Below, piece after piece: positions 6,047 to 11,134 of a stretch of DNA of 12,191 nucleotides. The stretch's first letter is position 1. Every line of letters begins with the position of its first letter. The notes under the pieces were generated by a model. The model was not told the origin of the DNA, ran no database searches, and saw only the letters and a program-made list of their open reading frames with translations. Location of the stretch: contig DATBFX010000564.1 of assembly GCA_036558305.1 (NCBI GenBank), positions 1 to 12,191 of the forward strand, in the 5' to 3' direction. The translations under genes and the position numbers were made by a program. The DNA is from DATBFX01 sp036558305. Lineage in GTDB: Bacteria > Chloroflexota > Chloroflexia > Thermomicrobiales > UBA6265.

Positions 6047-7262
6047 CTCGGCAATCGAACACCACCTTGATCGCGCCGTGCTGGCCGCGTTGCAGACTCA
6101 ACCGCATCGCCTCGCGCCAGTTCGCCAGGGGAACCGTGTGCGTGACGAGATCGCCGAGCGGCAGGTCCGGATGATCGGCCAAGAGGCGCATCGCCACCTC
6201 GAAGGTGTGGGCACCCTCGTGGGACGGCTCCTTGCCGTAGACGTAGCAGCCGGTGATCTGGAGTTCGCGCGCCCAGACGAAGCTGAGGTCGAGGTGGGAC
6301 ACCTCCCCCGCGCACCCGACGAGGACGACCCGGCCGTGCGGTCCGGCCACCCGCAAGCTTTCGTCGACGCTCCGGGCGGACCCGACGGCGTCGAACACCC
6401 AATCGAAGCCGCCCGCGTAAACCGGTTTCCCCTTGATCGGTTTGTACCGCTTCGCACCCGTCACCTGGGTCGCGGCGTCGCCGGCACCCGTGCCGCGGAG
6501 GACGACGTCCGCTCCGAACCGCCGCGCCATCTCCTCCTGGACCGGATGCCGCGCCAGGACGGTGACGTGCGCCTTGTTCCCCAGCAATCGCAACGCCGCC
6601 AGCACCAGCAACCCGATCGAACCGGCTCCGACGATCAAGACCTTGCTCTCGGCCGGCGGCGGCGCCTTCAGCACGGCATGGACGGCGACGCTGAACGGCT
6701 CCACGAGCACCGCCGTCGCATCCGACAGCGCATCGGGGACCGGAAACGCCTGGCTGCGGTGGACGACCAACTCCTCCGACCACCCCCCGGGCAGATCGCG
6801 GCAAAACCCGAGCAACATCCCCGGCGCCAGCTTGCCCTCGGCCGAGGAGGTGCACAACCCCGGTTCACCCGACGCGCACGAGCGGCAGGGAACCAATCCC
6901 CTCATTTCACACGAGATCAGCGGGTTGACCACCACCCGTTCCCCGACCGGCGTCATCCCCGCCGCCGCCCCCACCTCGGTCACGTCGGCGACGATCTCGT
7001 GCCCCGGCACCGCCGGAAACGACGAGAACGGCAACATTGCCGGGCTTGTCGTGTTCTTCAGCATCGAGATGTCGCTACCGCACACCCCACACAACCGGGG
7101 TTTCAACCGAAGCCACTCCGGCCCCGGCAGCGGCTGCGGCTCCGTCTCGATCTCCGTGAGCCCCGGAATCCGCCCAGATTCGAGGATCGGGAGGGGCAAC
7201 TTGTCGGCGGCACGGACGGCGAGGTAATTCGGGATCGAGAAGTTATACCGGATCGCTTTCAT
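6033..7262 (-). CDS. Zinc-dependent medium-chain dehydrogenase
   Basis: The 409-residue protein is a zinc-binding medium-chain dehydrogenase of the threonine/sorbitol dehydrogenase type. Catalytic zinc ligands are C61 (GVCGSD), H88 with E89 (PGHE) and E188 (LVEPF). A structural zinc site is suggested by C118, C126, C129 and C137, with an unusually wide first spacing. The nucleotide-binding motif is VGAGSIGLL (211-219), and the basic TVLARHP after the second strand suggests NADP preference. It is longer than the usual 340-370 residues, with an extended N-terminus and an insertion around 268-285 before the FDWVFDAVGS strand. The ATG at 7262 is preceded by AGGGG at 7 bases. It follows the aldolase-domain gene by 69 bases in the same direction, so an operon is likely, and together they suggest oxidation of a polyol, sugar or related alcohol. 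Substrate unknown. Its stop codon lies inside a heptamer repeat. Confidence 0.88.
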   Translation of the reverse strand: MKAIRYNFSIPNYLAVRAADKLPLPILESGRIPGLTEIETEPQPLPGPEWLRLKPRLCGVCGSDISMLKNTTSPAMLPFSSFPAVPGHEIVADVTEVGAAAGMTPVGERVVVNPLISCEMRGLVPCRSCASGEPGLCTSSAEGKLAPGMLLGFCRDLPGGWSEELVVHRSQAFPVPDALSDATAVLVEPFSVAVHAVLKAPPPAESKVLIVGAGSIGLLVLAALRLLGNKAHVTVLARHPVQEEMARRFGADVVLRGTGAGDAATQVTGAKRYKPIKGKPVYAGGFDWVFDAVGSARSVDESLRVAGPHGRVVLVGCAGEVSHLDLSFVWARELQITGCYVYGKEPSHEGAHTFEVAMRLLADHPDLPLGDLVTHTVPLANWREAMRLSLQRGQHGAIKVVFDCRAGSR

Positions 7263-7282
7263 TAATCGGCCCCTGGTTTGCT

Positions 7283-7307
7283 GCGGCGCCCCGGACGCGG
7301 GCGCCGC
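7283..7307 (-). other. Intercistronic GC hairpin between aldolase-domain and dehydrogenase genes
   Basis: GCGGCGCCC (7283-7291) and GGGCGCCGC (7299-7307) are perfect 9-bp complements around a 7-base loop. It lies in the 69-bp gap of a probable operon, with no U-tract in the direction of transcription. It could stabilise the upstream message, attenuate readthrough or end a separate transcript. Confidence 0.45.
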
Positions 7308-7331
7308 CGAAATGCCAGTACGTACCGTCCC

Positions 7332-8438
7332 CTAGCTCATCGGCACCTGCCGCAAGATCTTGCTCTCTACTCGGTCGAAGATCTCGTCCAGGCTTTCCCC
7401 GGTGATCGTCAACCCGTGGTTCTTCAACCCGATCACCGCGTGGCCCGGATCGGCTTCCTGCCGCACCAGGTCGGCGACCGTCGAAGCGAGTTCGTAGGTG
7501 CCGCACGGGAAGTTAATGTGGGTGGAGCGGATGCCCTCCATCCAGGCGTGGACGTGGAGAATCGCCCCAACCGACGGGTGCTCGCGATAGATCAGGAAGT
7601 GCTCGATGGCATCGACCGAGACCCGGCGCGGTTTGACGTTTGGCGGGACGCTCAAGCGCATCGCCCGCTGCTCCGGCAGGTAGTCGGTGACGAGAAGGAT
7701 CTCCGTCCCCACCTTTTCCAGCTTGCTCTTGTCGACCCCGCTCGCGCTCATCCAGAAGCGCTGCTCGTCCTTGCGGGCACTCAAATTGCCGTAACTGAGG
7801 CCACCGATGTTGAACATCTGCAGGACGTGCCGGAAATCGCTCGGCGACAGGAAGTCCTCGAGCGGGAACGGCGACGGCAGCAGATCGAGCTGGTCGAGGC
7901 GACGACCGGCGCGGGTGATCGAGGCGGTGATCTCGTCGCCGTTCCAGAGCTCCTCCGGCAGATCGGGCACGAAGTCGTTGTCGATGATCAACTGCGAGGT
8001 CGCCAGCGGCGTCAACCGCTCCAAGACCGCCTCGAAAAACGCGGCGTCGTCGCCGTGGTACTCCAGTGCGTAGAACCCCTGCTCCAGCGTGAAGAAGTAG
8101 GCCGCCGGCCCGCCGTGCTTCCCCTCCTGCACCACCATGATGAAGAGGTTGGCCAGGGTCCGCAGCAGCATCGGGTAGCCGGTCTTGAGCGGCTCCTCCG
8201 GGTAGCGTTCCGCCTCGCCGATGCCGACGACGAAGACCGCCCGGTTCTTGCGGCGGAACGAGCGCGGTTTCTCGGTGTCGATCACGTGGAGAACGATGCC
8301 GCCTTCCTCGCCCGGATCGTCCTCCTCGACCAGGCGGAATCCCCGGTCGACGATCGCCGCCCGCAGATTCCCGGCGAACCAATCCCGGAGCGCTCCGCGC
8401 GGCGCCGTTGCCAGGCGGGATGCAACCGTAGCTTCCAC
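7332..8438 (-). CDS. Class II aldolase/adducin-domain protein with an extra N-terminal domain
   Basis: The 368-residue protein has two parts. The C-terminal part (about 200-368) is a class II aldolase/adducin domain: FNIGGLSYGNLSAR (209-222), SASGVD (231-236), the zinc ligands H295 and H297 (LHVHAW) and H341 (LKNHGLTITG). The stretch expected to hold the catalytic Glu of fuculose-phosphate aldolase (PSSE in relatives) reads VSVD, with D276 at that place, so aldol cleavage is uncertain and an epimerase, decarboxylase or dehydratase is possible. The first ~200 residues (e.g. KNRAVFVVGIGEAER 64-78, GYPMLLRTLANLF 87-99) are not part of the standard fold, and I do not recognise them. The GTG at 8438 is chosen for a strong AGGAGGG 7 bases upstream; the longer frame to 8657 is low complexity. 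It is first in a probable operon with the dehydrogenase. Confidence 0.82.
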   Translation of the reverse strand: MEATVASRLATAPRGALRDWFAGNLRAAIVDRGFRLVEEDDPGEEGGIVLHVIDTEKPRSFRRKNRAVFVVGIGEAERYPEEPLKTGYPMLLRTLANLFIMVVQEGKHGGPAAYFFTLEQGFYALEYHGDDAAFFEAVLERLTPLATSQLIIDNDFVPDLPEELWNGDEITASITRAGRRLDQLDLLPSPFPLEDFLSPSDFRHVLQMFNIGGLSYGNLSARKDEQRFWMSASGVDKSKLEKVGTEILLVTDYLPEQRAMRLSVPPNVKPRRVSVDAIEHFLIYREHPSVGAILHVHAWMEGIRSTHINFPCGTYELASTVADLVRQEADPGHAVIGLKNHGLTITGESLDEIFDRVESKILRQVPMS

Positions 8439-8502
8439 GTCTTGTCCCTCCTCGTCTCGTCGGGCACGACCGCGTCCCACCGGACGCCACCCGCCCGTCG
8501 CC

Positions 8503-8545
8503 CGCCGCTGCCTCTCCGAACCGTTGGCGATCGGAGGCAGCGGTG
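8503..8545 (-). other. Long bulged inverted repeat in the aldolase-operon leader
   Basis: CCGCTGCC (8505-8512) pairs with GGCAGCGG (8536-8543) and, after a 2-base bulge, TCCGA (8515-8519) pairs with TCGGA (8531-8535), leaving an 11-base loop. One C-G and one G-U pair extend the base outward. In the minus-strand transcript this would be a strong hairpin 65 bases before the GTG start of the aldolase-domain gene. It may be a 5'-stabilising or regulatory RNA structure, or a DNA operator. Confidence 0.5.
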
Positions 8546-8554
8546 CGTACGGCA

Positions 8555-8583
8555 AGCATACGTGAGGACCCGACGCCCGGAAA
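8555..8583 (-). promoter_or_regulatory. Weak promoter candidate for the aldolase-dehydrogenase operon
   Basis: Minus-strand TATGCT (8560-8555, 4/6 to TATAAT) has TTTCCG at 17 bases upstream, a poor -35. Its predicted start near 8548 would open the transcript directly at the 8545-8503 hairpin. Confidence 0.3.
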
Positions 8584-8661
8584 GGGCGCAGTGACACCCG
8601 GCGAGCGCCAACGGCCCATCGATGACTGGACGTCGCCACGGCCGAGCCCGCTCCCATCCCG

Positions 8662-8670
8662 TGCTATGAT
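8662..8670 (+). promoter_or_regulatory. Extended -10 promoter element for the nitrilase gene
   Basis: TGCTATGAT contains the TGn extension and TATGAT (5/6 to TATAAT). No good -35 is present, as is common for extended -10 promoters. Transcription would start near 8677, about 40 bases before the ATG. Confidence 0.5.
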
Positions 8671-8716
8671 CCCGACCCAGAATCGAGCACTCGTGCGAGC
8701 AGCGGAGGGAGCGCCC

Positions 8717-9589
8717 ATGAACCTGCCGACCGGAACCGGGGACGACCTGTTGCGCGTCGCCGCCGTCCAGATGAACTCGCGCGACGACAAGGCGGTCAAC
8801 ATCCAAACCGCGCTCGAACTGATCGACCGCGCCGCCGGGACCGGCGCCCGCCTCGTCGCCCTCCCCGAAGTCTGGACGTACCTCGGTCCGCAGGAAGGCA
8901 ACCGCGGCAACGCCGAGCCGATCCCCGGTCCCACGGTCTCCCTCCTCGCCGAGCGCGCCCGCCGCCACGGCATCTACCTCCACTGCGGCAGCATGTACGA
9001 GGTCCGGCCCGGCGAACCGAAGGTCCTGAACACCACGGTGGTCCTCAACCCGGACGGCGACGTTGCCGCGACCTACAGCAAGATCCACATGTTCGACGTC
9101 GTTCTCGACGGCGTCGCCAGCTACGAGGAATCGGCCACCGTCAAACCAGGCGACGAGATCGTCACGGTCGATGTCGACGGCGTGACCGTCGGTCTTGCCG
9201 TCTGTTACGACCTCCGCTTCCCCGAACTGTTCCGCATCCTCGCCCTGCGAGGCGCCGAAGTGATTGTCCTTCCCGCCGCCTTTACGATGACGACCGGCAA
9301 AGACCACTGGGAAGTCCTGATCCGTGCCCGCGCCATCGAGAACGGCGTCTTCATGATCGCCCCCGGTCAGGTCGGTCAGGACGGCTACGGCAACTGGTGC
9401 TACGGCCGCTCGCTGATCGTCGATCCCTGGGGAACGGTCCTCGCGACCGCCCCCGACGCCGAAACCGTGATCGCCGCTACCCTCGACCGCTCGTTGCAGC
9501 GCAAGATCCGCCGGCAGGTCCCGTCGCTCGCGAACCGAATGCCCGACCGCTACCTCTGGCCCGACCAGGCGGTCGCCCTGCGCCGCTGA
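8717..9589 (+). CDS. Nitrilase-superfamily amidase (carbon-nitrogen hydrolase)
   Basis: The 290-residue cytoplasmic protein is a carbon-nitrogen hydrolase with the full Glu-Lys-Cys triad: E51 in ALPEVW (48-53), K122 in YSKIHMFD (120-127) and C163 in GLAVCYDLRFPELF (159-172). The region around the Cys most resembles the Nit1/Nit2 branch (deaminated-glutathione amidase or omega-amidase), which hydrolyses amides rather than nitriles. That finer assignment is inference. Length is normal. The ATG at 8717 is chosen because GGAGG (8704-8708) lies 8 bases upstream; the in-frame ATG at 8665 overlaps the likely promoter. It is followed after 19 bases by a small lipoprotein gene, so the two are probably transcribed together. 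It is divergent from the aldolase-domain operon. Confidence 0.92.
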   Translation: MNLPTGTGDDLLRVAAVQMNSRDDKAVNIQTALELIDRAAGTGARLVALPEVWTYLGPQEGNRGNAEPIPGPTVSLLAERARRHGIYLHCGSMYEVRPGEPKVLNTTVVLNPDGDVAATYSKIHMFDVVLDGVASYEESATVKPGDEIVTVDVDGVTVGLAVCYDLRFPELFRILALRGAEVIVLPAAFTMTTGKDHWEVLIRARAIENGVFMIAPGQVGQDGYGNWCYGRSLIVDPWGTVLATAPDAETVIAATLDRSLQRKIRRQVPSLANRMPDRYLWPDQAVALRR

Positions 9590-9608
9590 CGGCGGTGCGA
9601 GCCGCACC

Positions 9609-9944
9609 GTGGCAGGCCGCCGGTGCCCGCCTCCGACGATCCTCCTTGCGTTCGTCACGTTGACCGCGCTCGCCGGCTGCGAGCGCGGCAACGCCAAGCC
9701 GACTCCGACCGCGACGATCGACGACACCTTCGTCATCGTCACCGCGACCGCCGGCGCAGCCCCGCGAAGGACGCCGACCGTCGAAGGAAGCCGCATCTAC
9801 GTTGTCGCGGCAAGCGACGCCCGCACCCCGGCGGCCGCCCAATTTGGTAGGAGCGAGGAGCCCGTGATCCAGGTGGACGGACTGGCCGATCCCGATGGCG
9901 TCGAGGGCGGCCGGTCGCTGCGCATGCCGCCCGCCGCGCCATAA
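9609..9944 (+). CDS. Small LysM-domain lipoprotein
   Basis: The 111-residue product has a lipoprotein signal peptide with hydrophobic core ILLAFVTLTALAG and a clear lipobox LAGC, with C24 as the lipidated residue. After a Thr/Pro/Ala linker (25-62), residues 63-107 align with a LysM peptidoglycan-binding domain: the opening YVV (64-66), D70 at the usual GDT position, AAAQFG (75-80), DGLADPDGV (90-98) in place of NGLxDPDxI, and the closing GRSLRMP (101-107). The D of GDT is kept but the G and T are lost, so the domain is divergent. The mature protein is expected to be membrane-anchored on the outer face and to touch cell wall polysaccharide. The GTG start gives a well-formed signal peptide, though no strong ribosome-binding site is seen. 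It lies 19 bases after the nitrilase gene and converges on the SDR gene. Confidence 0.75.
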   Translation: MAGRRCPPPTILLAFVTLTALAGCERGNAKPTPTATIDDTFVIVTATAGAAPRRTPTVEGSRIYVVAASDARTPAAAQFGRSEEPVIQVDGLADPDGVEGGRSLRMPPAAP

Positions 9945-9974
9945 GGTCGGCCACCGCGTCTGCCGAGTTGGCCC

Positions 9975-10739
9975 TCAGATCGCCGCCGACGCTGCGCCAT
10001 CGACCATCAGGGCCGCACCGGTGATGGCGCTCGCCTCGTCCGAGGCCAGAAAAAGCACCGCGTAGCCGACTTCGCGTGGCGAGATCATCCGGGGGAGCGG
10101 TTGCTGCCGCTTGATGATCGGGATCAGTTTGTCCATCCCGCCGAGTTCTTCGGCCAACCGCTGGTTCATCGGCGTATCGACCCAACCGGGACAGATGCAG
10201 TTGCAGCGGACCCCGGCTTCGGCGTAGGAGACCGCCAGCGCCTTGGTCAGCCCGATGATGCCGGCCTTCGACGTCGTGTACGCCTCGTAGCCGGGTTCGG
10301 TCAACCTCGCCATCACCGAGGAGGTGTTGACGATCGAGCCTCGCCCCCGCTCCAGCATGTGGGGCAGCACGGCATGGCACATCAGGTAGATACCCCGGAG
10401 GTTGATGTCCATCAGGGTATCCCAGCCCTCGTCGGTCCAGTCGCGGAAGTCGCCGCTCGTCATGACGCCGGCGTTGTTGAAGAGGACGTCGATCTGACCG
10501 AAGGTTTCGAGGGCGGTCTTCAAGGTCCGCTCCGCGGTCTCGCGCAGGGCGACATCGCCGGCCACAGTAGCGATTCCGGGAGCGATGTCAGCAAGCCGCC
10601 GTTGCACGGCGGCCAACCCCGCCTCGTCCCGGTCGACGAGCACCAACCGGGCGCCTTCCTCAGCGAACACCTCGGCCGTCCCCGCACCGATCCCCGAAGC
10701 CGCCCCCGTTACGATGGCTGTCTTTTCGCGAAGCCGCAT
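9975..10739 (-). CDS. SDR family NAD(P)-dependent oxidoreductase
   Basis: The 254-residue protein is a classical short-chain dehydrogenase. It shows the cofactor motif TGAASGIG (11-18), D36 after the second strand (LVLVDRD, favouring NAD), NNAG (88-91), N113, the catalytic Ser in NTSS (138-141), and Y154 and K158 in YTTSK, followed by the PGWVDTPM segment. It is expected to oxidise or reduce an alcohol/ketone pair in the cytoplasm; the substrate cannot be deduced. The ATG at 10739 is preceded by GGGGA at 5 bases; in-frame sequence further up to 10928 is not SDR-like. It is divergent from a zinc alcohol dehydrogenase, and the shared 395-bp region has palindromes that could co-regulate the two. 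Confidence 0.93.
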   Translation of the reverse strand: MRLREKTAIVTGAASGIGAGTAEVFAEEGARLVLVDRDEAGLAAVQRRLADIAPGIATVAGDVALRETAERTLKTALETFGQIDVLFNNAGVMTSGDFRDWTDEGWDTLMDINLRGIYLMCHAVLPHMLERGRGSIVNTSSVMARLTEPGYEAYTTSKAGIIGLTKALAVSYAEAGVRCNCICPGWVDTPMNQRLAEELGGMDKLIPIIKRQQPLPRMISPREVGYAVLFLASDEASAITGAALMVDGAASAAI

Positions 10740-10776
10740 CGCTATCCCCGCTGCCGATTGAGGTGGATGTCCAGGG

Positions 10777-10797
10777 CGGCATTCTCGGGTAATGCCG
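10777..10797. promoter_or_regulatory. Perfect inverted repeat upstream of the SDR gene (operator candidate)
   Basis: CGGCATT (10777-10783) and AATGCCG (10791-10797) are perfect complements with a 7-base spacer, starting 37 bases before the SDR ATG. The 21-bp dyad spans two helical turns, the geometry of a dimeric repressor site, but a leader hairpin is equally possible. Confidence 0.45.
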
Positions 10798-10850
10798 GTA
10801 TCTCGTCCAGCCGCGCACTTGGCGATGGGGATTCCCCTGAGCCATCCGGC

Positions 10851-10878
10851 TTGACAAGAGGGCCGAATGGCATAGCAT
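10851..10878 (+). promoter_or_regulatory. Sigma-70-type promoter for the zinc alcohol dehydrogenase
   Basis: TTGACA (10851-10856, perfect -35) is followed by a 16-base spacer and TAGCAT (10873-10878, 4/6 to TATAAT). Start would be near 10885, giving an unusually long leader of about 250 bases before the GTG at 11135. Confidence 0.5.
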
Positions 10879-10943
10879 GGGTCACGTCGGACAGTCGCCA
10901 ATCCGGTGCGGGACCGTTCCCAGGTCACCCACCTTCACAGCGA

Positions 10944-10956
10944 ATTGTCGGACAAT
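10944..10956. promoter_or_regulatory. 13-bp palindrome fitting the GntR/FadR operator pattern
   Basis: ATTGTC-G-GACAAT has perfect 6-bp arms and contains TTGTCGGACAA, which fits the GntR-family (FadR-type) consensus TNGTNNNACNA. The core GTCGGACA also occurs at 10886-10893, at the predicted transcription start, 61 bases upstream. A two-site operator downstream of the promoter is plausible; no regulator gene is in the window. Confidence 0.5.
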
Positions 10957-10963
10957 CGTCCCT

Positions 10964-10979
10964 ACCGCGCGAGCGCGGT
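10964..10979 (+). other. Leader hairpin I
   Basis: ACCGCG (10964-10969) and CGCGGT (10974-10979) form a perfect 6-bp stem with a CGAG tetraloop in the predicted leader of the zinc alcohol dehydrogenase. Confidence 0.4.
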
Positions 10980-11042
10980 CCCTCGTCGGTCGCGGTCGCC
11001 AAGGAGATCACGGGGTCGTTTGCCGCTGTCGCTGCTCGTCCC

Positions 11043-11061
11043 GCGGGCACCCAATGCCCGC
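11043..11061 (+). other. Leader hairpin II
   Basis: GCGGGCA (11043-11049) and TGCCCGC (11055-11061) form a perfect 7-bp stem with a 5-base loop in the same leader. Confidence 0.45.
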
Positions 11062-11093
11062 TCGTCATGCTCGAGCGGCCGATTCCATCCCAC

Positions 11094-11111
11094 GCGAGGA
11101 GTCATCCTCGC
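11094..11111 (+). other. Leader hairpin III, next to the ribosome-binding site
   Basis: GCGAGGA (11094-11100) and TCCTCGC (11105-11111) form a perfect 7-bp stem with a 4-base loop. It ends 11 bases before the AGGAGG ribosome-binding site (11123-11128). The TCCTC of its right arm could instead pair with GAGGA in that site (11125-11129), so the two pairings exclude each other. Confidence 0.45.
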
Positions 11112-11134
11112 CCAGCCTGCGCAGGAGGAACACC

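Larger units (their letters stand above)
8439..8716. other. Divergent intergenic region, aldolase-domain / nitrilase genes
   Basis: This 278-bp stretch has no supportable gene. It carries a long bulged inverted repeat at 8503-8545, a weak minus-strand promoter at 8555-8583 and an extended -10 element at 8662-8670, listed separately. Confidence 0.6.
10740..11134. other. Divergent regulatory region between SDR and zinc alcohol dehydrogenase genes
   Basis: No supportable gene in these 395 bases. It contains an inverted repeat near the SDR start (10777-10797), a plus-strand promoter (10851-10878), a GntR-like palindrome (10944-10956) and three perfect hairpins before the last gene, each listed separately. 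Confidence 0.6.

Noticed and set aside
6078..7265. 395-codon plus-strand frame opposite the dehydrogenase
   Set aside because: Antisense shadow rich in Arg, His and Pro. The minus strand has complete zinc-dehydrogenase motifs.
8282..9796. 504-codon minus-strand frame opposite the nitrilase gene
   Set aside because: Antisense shadow. The plus strand shows the Glu-Lys-Cys triad and a proper ribosome-binding site.
9945..9974. Terminator between the convergent LysM lipoprotein and SDR genes
   Set aside because: Only a 5-bp GGCCA/TGGCC pairing with a long loop and no T-run; too weak to call.
11116..11125. CCTGCGCAGG palindrome over the ribosome-binding site as a sequestering hairpin
   Set aside because: The arms have no loop between them, so an RNA hairpin cannot form as drawn.
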